Part shown: piece after piece, positions 1 through 5,207 of the stretch
How the letters are laid out: each line of letters opens with the position of its first letter
Numbering within the stretch: position 1 is the first letter of the stretch
Source: Thermoleophilia bacterium
GTDB taxonomy: Bacteria; Actinomycetota; Thermoleophilia; Gaiellales; F1-60-MAGs149
Assembly: GCA_016462095.1 (NCBI GenBank)
Contig: JAEMTW010000056.1
Coordinates: 1 to 9,454 of the forward strand
Reading direction: 5' to 3'
Length of the DNA: 9,454 nt
The notes under the pieces: generated by a model
Database searches by the model: none
What the model was told of the DNA's origin: nothing
What the model saw: the letters and a program-made list of their open reading frames with translations, nothing else
Program-made: the position numbers and the translations under genes

Positions 1-162
1 GTCGAGCCAGGCGAGCACAACGTGCTTTACCTCAAGGCTAAGCGCGACAAGATGGGCCACTCTCTGCACCACCAACACATCAAGGCAGCCGACGCGCTGC
101 CGGGTGATCCGCCACGCATGACGGATCCGGCTGCAGGAGAGACGGCGGGCGCCCAGCAGTGA
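1..162 (+). CDS. ribBA: RibBA / GTP cyclohydrolase II, C-terminal end (partial)
   Basis: This is the 3' end of a gene that begins before the window: 53 codons and a TGA stop. The stretch NVLYLKAKRDKMGHSL matches the conserved C-terminal part of the GTP cyclohydrolase II (RibA) domain. That enzyme opens the GTP ring in the first step of riboflavin synthesis. In Actinobacteria RibA is usually fused to a 3,4-dihydroxy-2-butanone 4-phosphate synthase domain (RibBA) and sits directly before ribH, as here. The fusion cannot be seen because the N-terminal part is missing, so a stand-alone ribA is possible. After the conserved part comes a low-complexity Pro/Ala/Gly-rich tail of roughly 20 residues. 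The stop overlaps the GTG start of ribH in a GTGA arrangement, so the two are probably translated from one mRNA. Confidence 0.85.
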   Translation, partial: VEPGEHNVLYLKAKRDKMGHSLHHQHIKAADALPGDPPRMTDPAAGETAGAQQ

Positions 163-656
163 CGGCGCCCGACGCTGCTGGCTCGATCTCTGCGCCCGCT
201 GGTGCGACGCGCTTAGAGCCCGTCGCGCTCGATCCCGCTACGAGGGTTGCCATCGTGGCGGCTGAGTATCACACGGACATCGTCCAGCCCTTGGTCGACG
301 GTGCCGTCGCGGAATGTCTCGAGCGTGGCGTGACCGACATCGTGGTGGTGCCGGTGCCGGGCGCGTTCGAGGTTGGCTTGGCAGCGCTGTATTGCGCCGA
401 GTCAGATTTCGATGCGGTCGTCGTGCTTGCCTGTGTGATTCGCGGCGACACTCCGCACTTCGAGTACGTCTCGGGCGAGGCCGCCCGTGGTGTCACCGAC
501 GCCGGGATGGCGACTGGCGTCCCGATGGGCTTCGGAGTCCTCACCGTCGAGACGCACCAACAGGCCGTCGATCGGATCGGCGGCAGCGAAGGCCACAAGG
601 GTCGCGAGGCAGCCGCTGCCGCCCTCGGCCTCCTGGCCGCAGTCCGCGCGCTCTAG
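159..656 (+). CDS. ribH: 6,7-dimethyl-8-ribityllumazine synthase
   Basis: The 165-residue protein makes 6,7-dimethyl-8-ribityllumazine from 5-amino-6-ribitylaminouracil and 3,4-dihydroxy-2-butanone 4-phosphate, the next-to-last step of riboflavin synthesis in the cytoplasm. Family marks in order are AEYHTDIVQPLVDGA (about residues 35-49, substrate pocket), VPVPGAFEVGLAA (64-76), and VIRGDTPHFEYVS (93-105), whose His100 matches the family catalytic histidine. A C-terminal GSEGHKGREAA helix follows. Residues 1-25 are an Ala/Ser/Pro-rich extension absent from short homologues. The GTG start shares GTGA with the upstream stop, which indicates translational coupling, and no better start lies before the conserved core. 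These enzymes normally assemble as pentamers or 60-mers. The gene converges on rpmB across a repeat-filled gap. Confidence 0.95.
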   Translation: MTAPDAAGSISAPAGATRLEPVALDPATRVAIVAAEYHTDIVQPLVDGAVAECLERGVTDIVVVPVPGAFEVGLAALYCAESDFDAVVVLACVIRGDTPHFEYVSGEAARGVTDAGMATGVPMGFGVLTVETHQQAVDRIGGSEGHKGREAAAAALGLLAAVRAL

Positions 657-667
657 CCGCGCGTCCT

Positions 668-781
668 AGTCGCGGCAATCCAGGTCCGCTCGTAGTGGGA
701 GAGGACATGACAAGTGCGCACTTGTCATGTCCGCCCTGGATCTACTCGCCTCGTTGCGCGCGCTCGAGTCGCGGCAATCCA
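668..781. repeat. 15-bp direct repeat pair (668-682 and 767-781)
   Basis: AGTCGCGGCAATCCA occurs twice in the same orientation with starts 99 bp apart. Both copies are exact over 15 bp, and neither extends well into its flanks. The 84 bp between them contains the 30-bp palindrome. The pair could be a long target-site duplication left by an insertion, or a local duplication. The sequence shows the repeat; its origin is inference. Confidence 0.7.
703..732. repeat. 30-bp perfect palindrome
   Basis: The right half (718-732) is the exact reverse complement of the left half (703-717, GGACATGACAAGTGC), with no spacer. As RNA it would fold with a tight loop at the centre; as DNA it is a possible dimeric binding site or cruciform. 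The outer 11 bases, GGACATGACAA, recur at the outer ends of the larger inverted repeat at 822-938, so both belong to one repeat family. No T-run follows on either strand, which argues against a classical intrinsic terminator. Confidence 0.9.
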
Positions 782-821
782 AGCCATTTGTTCTAAACGC
801 CATCAAGTCCCATCGGCGATC

Positions 822-938
822 CTAGGAGGACATGACAACCGCGCGGATGTGGTGTCCTCCCCACATGGCAGCCAAATCAAGTCAGCACCGGCTATCGGGG
901 GAGGACACCACATCCGCGCGGTTGTCATGTCCTCCTAG
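822..938. mobile_element. MITE- or REP-like element with 41-bp perfect inverted arms
   Basis: Positions 822-862 and 898-938 are perfect reverse complements over 41 bp, separated by a 35-nt spacer (863-897) with no recognised content. Pairing breaks at 821/939 and at 863/897. Both outer ends read CTAG (822-825 and 935-938), which suits a 4-bp target duplication of the kind IS5-type transposases leave, though CTAG is itself palindromic and would also appear in any inverted repeat ending there. Each arm is itself a near-palindrome: GGAGGACA at the outer side and TGTCCTCC at the inner side, with GCGC at the middle. No transposase is encoded, so any mobility would need an enzyme elsewhere. Alternatives are a REP-type hairpin or a long bidirectional transcription barrier. 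Confidence 0.6.
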
Positions 939-977
939 AGCACGCCGCACCACACCGGTCGAACCGATGAGCGAAGG

Positions 978-994
978 GCCCTCGCTTAGAGGGC
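978..994 (-). terminator. Possible rpmB 3' hairpin
   Basis: GCCCTC (978-983) and GAGGGC (989-994) form a 6-bp GC-rich stem with a 5-nt loop that contains the rpmB stop codon. On the minus strand only a weakly T-containing tract follows, so this is at best a poor intrinsic terminator. A hairpin overlapping the stop may instead protect the mRNA end. Confidence 0.3.
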
Positions 995-1177
995 GCGTTG
1001 CACTTTGCCGGCCTTGAGGCAGCGAGTGCAGACGTACGCGCGAACGGCAACGCCGTTCTGGAGAATGCGCAGCTTCTGGAGGTTCGCATCGAAGCGACGC
1101 TTCGTGGCGATCATGGAATGGCTGCGGTTATTACCGAAGGACGGCCCTCGGCCGCAGGAGCTGCAGATGCGCGACAT
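986..1177 (-). CDS. rpmB: Large ribosomal subunit protein bL28, zinc-binding form
   Basis: The 63-residue protein is a structural component of the 50S subunit. Diagnostic stretches are CSSCGRGPSFGNNRSHS (residues 5-21), ATKRRFDANLQKLRI (24-38) and AYVCTRCLKAGKV (47-59). Cys5, Cys8, Cys50 and Cys53 form two CXXC pairs, the zinc-binding (C+) type; zinc-free paralogues lack these cysteines. The start chosen is the ATG giving MSRICSSC, which begins like known L28 proteins. An in-frame ATG 14 codons upstream would add an unrelated leader. A CATACT hexamer ends 6 nt before the chosen ATG, so the mRNA may be leaderless. The gene is divergent from the DAK2-DegV gene, with 54 bp between starts. Confidence 0.95.
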   Translation of the reverse strand: MSRICSSCGRGPSFGNNRSHSMIATKRRFDANLQKLRILQNGVAVRAYVCTRCLKAGKVQRAL

Positions 1178-1183
1178 GGGGGC

Positions 1184-1189
1184 AGTATG
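1184..1189 (-). promoter_or_regulatory. Possible -10 element for leaderless rpmB
   Basis: On the minus strand CATACT (one change from TATACT) is followed by 6 nt and then the rpmB ATG, so transcription would start at or next to the start codon. No Shine-Dalgarno motif lies in the C-rich hexanucleotide before the ATG. On the plus strand TATGCT (1186-1191) overlaps it and could serve the divergent gene. No clear -35 box was found on either strand. Confidence 0.4.
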
Positions 1190-1231
1190 CTGGATCGGCG
1201 CAGTTGTCGCAAACGACACCCGTCACCAAAG

Positions 1232-2950
1232 ATGTCTACTTCGCCGCATTACACCCTCTTGGAGCTCGCTTTAGGAGCCCGCGCACGGCTTGCAGCCGAG
1301 TCTGAACGGATCAATGCCATCAACGTTTTTCCCGTTGCGGATGGTGACACCGGATCCAACTTGCTCCACACAATCGACGCGGTTGTCGACTGTCTCCGCA
1401 GCGATCCGGCCGACCCGGCGCGGGCCGTCGGGGATGCCGCACTGCTGGGTGCTCGGGGCAATAGCGGCACGATCCTCGCCAGCATGATTCGCGCCGCTGC
1501 GGGTGAACTTGGCGCCGGGCGGGCCGTACCTGAGGCGCTGCTGAGTGGTGCGCGAGCCGCCTACCGCGCCGTGCCAGAGCCCGTTGAGGGCACGATGCTG
1601 ACCGTTGCGCAGGCACTTGCAGATGCTGCGCGCGGCGAAACCCTTGAGGACTACGTCACGAGCGCGCTCGCCGGCGCGCAGGCAGCGTTGGCGCAGACAC
1701 CCGATCAGCTCGATCAGCTTCGTTCGGCTGGCGTCGTCGATGCAGGTGCTGCCGGACTCGTCGCGCTGTTTGAAGGCTTGGCGTCTGTACTGGCAGGCGA
1801 GCCAGTCGTCGATCACACTCCCGCCGATTCGCTCCCGGCAGCACACGTCGCGGACCCCACGAGTCGCTATCGCTATTGCAGTGGGTTCGTGATGCGAACT
1901 GTCGACCTGGACGGTTTACGAGTGGCGGCTGAGAGCTGGGGAGATTCGCTGGTACTTGCGGGTGATGCCGAACTGTTGCGCGTGCATGTGCACGCCGACG
2001 ACGTCGAGCGGGTGACGACGGCAGCCGAGGCGTTTGGTGTGGTCTCGAACTGTGTGACCTCCGAGCTGCGCGACGACATCGCGGTGCCCGGCACGCGACA
2101 CGCGCAGCAGAGTTCGACGGCGATCGTCTACGACTCGACGGCAGACCTGCCGGTGGCCGAGCACCCAGACTGGACGATGGTGCCGCTGACGGTGCACTTT
2201 GGGGAGACGGAGTTTCGCGACTACGTCGATCTCGCGGCGGCCGAGTTCTACGAGCGCCTCGCGTCGTCGTCGACGCACCCGACGACCTCTCAGCCAGCAC
2301 CGGGTGCGTTTATCGCGGTCTATCGAGACCTGCTCGAGCGGTACGAGCACGTCGTCTCGATCCATCTCTCCGCTGGTCTCAGTGGTACCTACGGCTCAGC
2401 ATTCACGGCAGCCCAAGAGTTTCCGGGGCGCGTCACGGTGATCGATAGTCGCCTAGTTTCGATGCCATTGGCACTTGGGCTTGGTCGAGCCCAGGACGCG
2501 CTCGACGCGGGTGCGAGTCCCGGTGACCTGCCAGGACTCTTCGACAAGATCGGCAGACAGTCCGGGTGTCTTTTTAGCGTCGCGACGTTGGAGTATCTGC
2601 AGCGAGGTGGCCGCATCGGTCGCGCGCAGGCGTTGGTCGGCACGCTGCTCGGCGTGCATCCACTGTTGGCGGTCGAAGAGGGGGAAGTGGTGCCGGTCGG
2701 GCGCGTGCGTGGCGAGGCGCGCGTGTTGCCTGAGCTGGTCGCCGAGTTTGCGCGGCGTTCGGCCCCTTACCCGACCATCGATGTCGCGATCGCTCACGCC
2801 GATGATCTCGAGCGAGCCGCCGAACTCGAGGCGCTGGTGCGGGAAGCGAGAGCGGGTATCCGGTCGGTCCGTATCCTCACGCTGGGCGCCGTGGTTGGTA
2901 CCCATGCAGGCCCGGGTGCGCTTGGCTTGGCGTTCGTCGCTGCGGACTAG
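1232..2950 (+). CDS. DAK2 (DhaL-like) / DegV fusion, probable single-chain fatty acid kinase
   Basis: The 572-residue protein joins two families. Residues about 1-200 are a DhaL/DAK2-type ATP-binding domain with the metal-binding motif PVADGDTGSN (Asp37, Asp39) and GARGNSGT (73-80). Residues about 210-280 resemble the FakA middle domain, with GDSLVLAGDAELLRVHVHADD including His252 and His254. Residues about 296-572 are a complete DegV/FakB-type lipid-binding domain: YDSTADLP (300-307), SAGLSGTY (380-387), QRGGRIG (457-463) and THAGPGALG (from 557). In Firmicutes FakA phosphorylates a fatty acid held by a separate FakB; here both roles sit in one chain, and the DegV domain replaces the FakA C-terminal domain. 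The ATG at 1232 is chosen because the frame open upstream runs antisense to rpmB. No good Shine-Dalgarno precedes it. Acyl-phosphate synthesis is inferred from the families. Confidence 0.88.
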   Translation: MSTSPHYTLLELALGARARLAAESERINAINVFPVADGDTGSNLLHTIDAVVDCLRSDPADPARAVGDAALLGARGNSGTILASMIRAAAGELGAGRAVPEALLSGARAAYRAVPEPVEGTMLTVAQALADAARGETLEDYVTSALAGAQAALAQTPDQLDQLRSAGVVDAGAAGLVALFEGLASVLAGEPVVDHTPADSLPAAHVADPTSRYRYCSGFVMRTVDLDGLRVAAESWGDSLVLAGDAELLRVHVHADDVERVTTAAEAFGVVSNCVTSELRDDIAVPGTRHAQQSSTAIVYDSTADLPVAEHPDWTMVPLTVHFGETEFRDYVDLAAAEFYERLASSSTHPTTSQPAPGAFIAVYRDLLERYEHVVSIHLSAGLSGTYGSAFTAAQEFPGRVTVIDSRLVSMPLALGLGRAQDALDAGASPGDLPGLFDKIGRQSGCLFSVATLEYLQRGGRIGRAQALVGTLLGVHPLLAVEEGEVVPVGRVRGEARVLPELVAEFARRSAPYPTIDVAIAHADDLERAAELEALVREARAGIRSVRILTLGAVVGTHAGPGALGLAFVAAD

Positions 2951-3123
2951 CGTGGTGGAGCGCCGGCCTGTGCGGCCTTGCGGTCCCGGTGTTCATTGAC
3001 GAGTCGCGAGCCCTGCCGAATCGCGCAAACGGGGCCGTAGACAGGACGCTTGAGAATCGTCGTCACGACGGCAATCACGGCCCAGATGATGAAGACAATG
3101 ACGATCCACGAGGGCATGCTCAT
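2947..3123 (-). CDS. Small single-span membrane protein (58 aa), function unknown
   Basis: The frame encodes 58 residues. The start MSMPSWIVIVFIIWAV leads a hydrophobic segment at residues 5-24, rich in Ile, Val, Trp and Phe and long enough to cross the membrane once. It is followed by KRPVYGP and a charged, Arg/Lys-rich cytoplasmic-type tail ending in APPR. A positively charged segment right after the span suggests the C-terminus faces the cytoplasm. The stop codon interlocks with the stop of the DAK2-DegV gene: the four bases CTAG (2947-2950) supply TAG on both strands. Met3 could be the true start, since TAGCGT lies 6 nt before it. I recognise no family. The uninterrupted hydrophobic stretch and the snug fit into an otherwise empty gap favour a real gene. 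Confidence 0.65.
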   Translation of the reverse strand: MSMPSWIVIVFIIWAVIAVVTTILKRPVYGPVCAIRQGSRLVNEHRDRKAAQAGAPPR

Positions 3124-3151
3124 ACGCTATCAGTACCTGAACACGGAATGC

Positions 3152-3157
3152 TATAGT
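3152..3157 (+). promoter_or_regulatory. Possible -10 element, leaderless start at 3165
   Basis: TATAGT matches the -10 consensus TATAAT at five of six bases and ends 7 nt before the ATG at 3165, placing the transcription start on or next to the start codon. No Shine-Dalgarno motif lies in between. A convincing -35 box was not found. The 41-bp gap is shared with the divergent membrane microprotein gene. Confidence 0.5.
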
Positions 3158-3164
3158 GCGCAAC

Positions 3165-3470
3165 ATGAGCGAATATCAGATTACCTATTGGCGTGAAATC
3201 CCCTCAATGGTCGTGGCCCGCGAAGGCGACGAGACCGCTCGGGCGCAGCTGGCCCAGCGCTTTCAAGAGGCCATTGACGAGGCTGCCATGCGTGTTGGCG
3301 CGGCCGACGCCGACGCCTACATGGATGGTTGGCGCAAAGGCGAATGGACGCCAACGGAGGGCACGCCGACCGAGGTCGCCGACCGTGTGACTGCCCAGCT
3401 TGAAGCCGAGTTGAGTGAGGAGCGCCTGGCGGCGTTGCTTGACGAACTCGGACCCGCCCAGGAGGCCTGA
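3165..3470 (+). CDS. 'Virulence factor' family protein (PF13769-like)
   Basis: The 101-residue protein has the features I associate with the Pfam 'Virulence factor' family: YQITYWREIPSMVVAREG (residues 4-21), RFQEAIDEAAMR (about 32-43), and an AYMDGWRKGEW segment (about 51-61), followed by a Glu/Ala-rich helical tail. It is small, soluble and acidic, with no signal peptide, span or obvious catalytic motif; its biochemical role is unknown. The family name comes from early reports in pathogens and does not imply virulence here. From memory, homologues often neighbour corrinoid or tetrahydrofolate methyltransferase genes, which fits the next gene, only 1 nt away. ATG 3165 is preferred over GTG 3156 because the -10-like box leaves almost no leader and the protein then begins MSEYQITYW. 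The family call is from memory. Confidence 0.7.
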   Translation: MSEYQITYWREIPSMVVAREGDETARAQLAQRFQEAIDEAAMRVGAADADAYMDGWRKGEWTPTEGTPTEVADRVTAQLEAELSEERLAALLDELGPAQEA

Positions 3471-3471
3471 C

Positions 3472-4356
3472 ATGAGTGGTCTGCTTGAAACCCTGCAGTC
3501 CGGAGGGCACATCCTCGGCGACGGCGCGATGGGCACGATGCTTCAAGACGCTGGTCTGACCGACGGCGGTGCGCCCGAACTCTGGAATGTCGAGCACCCC
3601 GATCGGATCGAGGCGATCCTCGAGGCTTATGCGGCGGCTGGTTCGAACCTGATCACCACCTGCACCTTTGGCGGTACGCGTCCACGTCTTGAGATGCACG
3701 ATCTCGGCGACCGCGTCTTCGAGCTCAACAAGGCAGGGGCTGAGGTGGCGCGCGCAGTTGTTGATCGCCATCCGGGCTCGTATGTGCTGGGCGACGTTGG
3801 CCCGAGCGGCGACCTGATGGAGCCGATGGGTACCTTGACCCCGGAGACTGCGCAGGAGCTCTTTGCCGAGCAGATTCGCGGCCTCGTGGCCGGTGGGGCC
3901 GACGCGATCCTGATCGAGACGATGAGCGATCTTGGCGAAGTCGAGGCCGCTGTGCGCGCTGCTCAGGCCGAGGCACCAGGTCTACCGATTCTCGCGACGA
4001 TGTCGTTCGACACCAACTTGCACACGATGATGGGTGTCAAGCCCGGTCAGGCCGTCACGGCGATTGCCGCGATGGGCGTACCGATTATTGGTGCCAACTG
4101 TGGGCGTGGTGTCGATGAGATGCGCGTGATTGCCGCGGACATGGTTGCGGCGCGGCCTGAGGGCGTGTTTCTGATGACGCAGTCGAACGCTGGTCTACCG
4201 AAGCTCGTCGGCGATGAGTTTCTCTATGACGGCGCACCCGAAGTGATGGCCGAGTGGGCAACGGAGATGCGCGACATTGGCATCGATGTGATTGGCGCCT
4301 GTTGCGGCTCGACGCCCGAGCACATCGCTGCGATGCGCCCGATCGTGCTCGCCTGA
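3472..4356 (+). CDS. Homocysteine S-methyltransferase family protein, stand-alone
   Basis: The 294-residue protein is a single homocysteine-binding (betaine/homocysteine methyltransferase, MetH N-terminal) TIM-barrel domain. GDGAMGTMLQ (residues 16-25), ELWNVEHPDRI and ITTCTFGG follow the family order. IETMSDLGE marks the mid-barrel. The zinc ligands that activate homocysteine are intact: Cys210 in GANCGRG, and Cys277-Cys278 in GACCGSTPEH. MetH modules for folate, cobalamin and reactivation are absent, so the methyl donor is open: betaine, S-methylmethionine, or a methylated corrinoid protein encoded elsewhere. A perfect AGGAGG (3460-3465) lies 6 nt before the ATG, inside the end of the preceding gene, so the two are likely one operon. 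It converges on the 229-aa gene with a 10-bp gap. Confidence 0.87.
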   Translation: MSGLLETLQSGGHILGDGAMGTMLQDAGLTDGGAPELWNVEHPDRIEAILEAYAAAGSNLITTCTFGGTRPRLEMHDLGDRVFELNKAGAEVARAVVDRHPGSYVLGDVGPSGDLMEPMGTLTPETAQELFAEQIRGLVAGGADAILIETMSDLGEVEAAVRAAQAEAPGLPILATMSFDTNLHTMMGVKPGQAVTAIAAMGVPIIGANCGRGVDEMRVIAADMVAARPEGVFLMTQSNAGLPKLVGDEFLYDGAPEVMAEWATEMRDIGIDVIGACCGSTPEHIAAMRPIVLA

Positions 4357-4366
4357 TCCGTCGGAC

Positions 4367-5056
4367 CTAGCTCGAGTGGGTCAACCAGGCGACAAGGCGT
4401 CGCCGACGGGATGGCTGCGGGTAGAGCAATGCTGCCTCTTCCGCGGTGATCCCAAGGTGCGTCCGAGGAAGTCGTAGTGCCGACGGCGCATAACGCGGGA
4501 GTGGCCCCAGAGGATCTTCGCCTGGATCGATGCTCACGGGCACGCCGTAGACGTCGCTCAGGGCAGGCGCTAACTCCTCGGCTGGGACAGCTCGGAGTTG
4601 GCCGGACTCCCACGTAAAGACGAAGCAGAGGCCATCCGTGGTTGCGGCATGCACTGTCAGGCCTTGCGGGTAGGCAAACGCTCCGCGCCAGCCACGCTTG
4701 TGCTTGAGGACACCGCCCCAGAGGGCGATCTCGCCACTGACCGCGCGCAAGCCGCGGGTGTCGGCTGCGTCGAGCAGTGCCGCGCTTCGCGAACGCCAGG
4801 CGTGGACGCCACAGGTGCAGCCGACGGCGGGTACCTCGTGGCCTGGTGCGGCACGGGGCGTCGGTCGAATCCCAATCGGTGACGTCCAGTTCGTTGACCC
4901 ACAGGTGGCGACCTGGGCTTCATTCGGCTGCCACGTCGAGCGACGATAGGGCGAGCAGAGGCGGGGCTCGCCGGACGGGTGGACACGAATCGTCCACGAG
5001 CGATAGCCAATGATCGGGTCGATCAGATCCGGAACGACGAATCCGGAGGGTGTCAT
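4367..5056 (-). CDS. Conserved Cys-rich protein of unknown function (229 aa)
   Basis: The 229-residue protein resembles a family of uncharacterised actinobacterial proteins I know only by pattern. Visible marks are DPIIGYRSWTI (residues 13-23), Cys34, Cys52, then His73, GCTCGVHAWRS (79-89, with Cys80, Cys82 and His85), and GEIALWGGVLKHKRGWRGAF (108-127), continuing into AYPQGL. The Cys/His set could bind a metal such as zinc, but this is inference. The C-terminal part has SDVYGVPV and an Arg-rich end. No signal peptide or membrane span is seen. Its ATG overlaps the stop of the 45-codon gene upstream (ATGA, 5053-5056) and lacks its own Shine-Dalgarno, so translation is probably coupled. It is the last gene of a three-gene minus-strand cluster. 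Confidence 0.75.
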   Translation of the reverse strand: MTPSGFVVPDLIDPIIGYRSWTIRVHPSGEPRLCSPYRRSTWQPNEAQVATCGSTNWTSPIGIRPTPRAAPGHEVPAVGCTCGVHAWRSRSAALLDAADTRGLRAVSGEIALWGGVLKHKRGWRGAFAYPQGLTVHAATTDGLCFVFTWESGQLRAVPAEELAPALSDVYGVPVSIDPGEDPLGPLPRYAPSALRLPRTHLGITAEEAALLYPQPSRRRRLVAWLTHSS

Positions 5057-5190
5057 GCCGGGATTGGTTCTTGCTCGGGCGTGGGCGCCGGTTCGGGAAC
5101 GCGATCTGGCTCTGGCGTCGGTGCCCGCTCAGGCACCGGGGGATGCACCGGCTCGACGACGATGCGCTCTTGTTCTTCACCGATGTCCAT
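5053..5190 (-). CDS. Pro/Glu-rich microprotein (45 aa), coupled to the downstream gene
   Basis: The frame encodes 45 residues beginning MDIGEEQERIVVEPVHP, followed by repeated Pro-Glu/Pro-Ala units (APTPEPD, VPEPAPTPEQEP) and ending in A-stop. About a third of the residues are Pro and another quarter Asp/Glu, so it should be acidic and unstructured. It starts 17 nt after the DUF429-like gene ends, and its TGA overlaps the ATG of the Cys-rich gene by ATGA. It may be a real small protein, a translational leader, or an N-terminal module split off from the Cys-rich protein. Comparable short Pro/Glu-rich proteins precede related genes in other Actinobacteria, as I recall, which supports it being real. 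No clear Shine-Dalgarno precedes the ATG. Confidence 0.6.
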   Translation of the reverse strand: MDIGEEQERIVVEPVHPPVPERAPTPEPDRVPEPAPTPEQEPIPA

Positions 5191-5207
5191 TCCAAAAGCC
5201 TGCCAGA

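Larger units (their letters stand above)
657..985. other. Gene-free gap between convergent ribH and rpmB, filled with repeats
   Basis: This 329-bp gap holds no credible gene. Open frames crossing it owe their length to the symmetrical repeats and match no family. In order it contains a 15-bp direct repeat (668-682), a 30-bp perfect palindrome (703-732), the second direct repeat copy (767-781), and a 117-bp inverted-repeat element (822-938). A short hairpin that may end rpmB transcripts lies at the right edge. Both flanking genes end here, so the hairpins could act as bidirectional transcription ends or mRNA 3' stabilisers. None is followed by a T-run. Confidence 0.7.

Noticed and set aside
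703..732. Classical intrinsic terminator for ribH
   Set aside because: The hairpin is strong but no T-run follows on either strand and the stem has no normal loop, so it was recorded as a repeat instead.
668..938. CRISPR array
   Set aside because: There are only two direct repeat copies, 15 bp long, with one 84-bp spacing; the other repeats are inverted and no cas genes are present.
714..1017. Short plus-strand open frames of 61-74 codons across the repeat gap
   Set aside because: They are formed largely by the palindromic repeats (714-938 and 832-1017), have no ribosome binding site and match no family.
998..1231. Upstream extension of the DAK2-DegV frame by 78 codons
   Set aside because: This stretch runs antisense to rpmB, has no DAK2 homology, and the family normally begins shortly before the conserved INAINVFPV segment.
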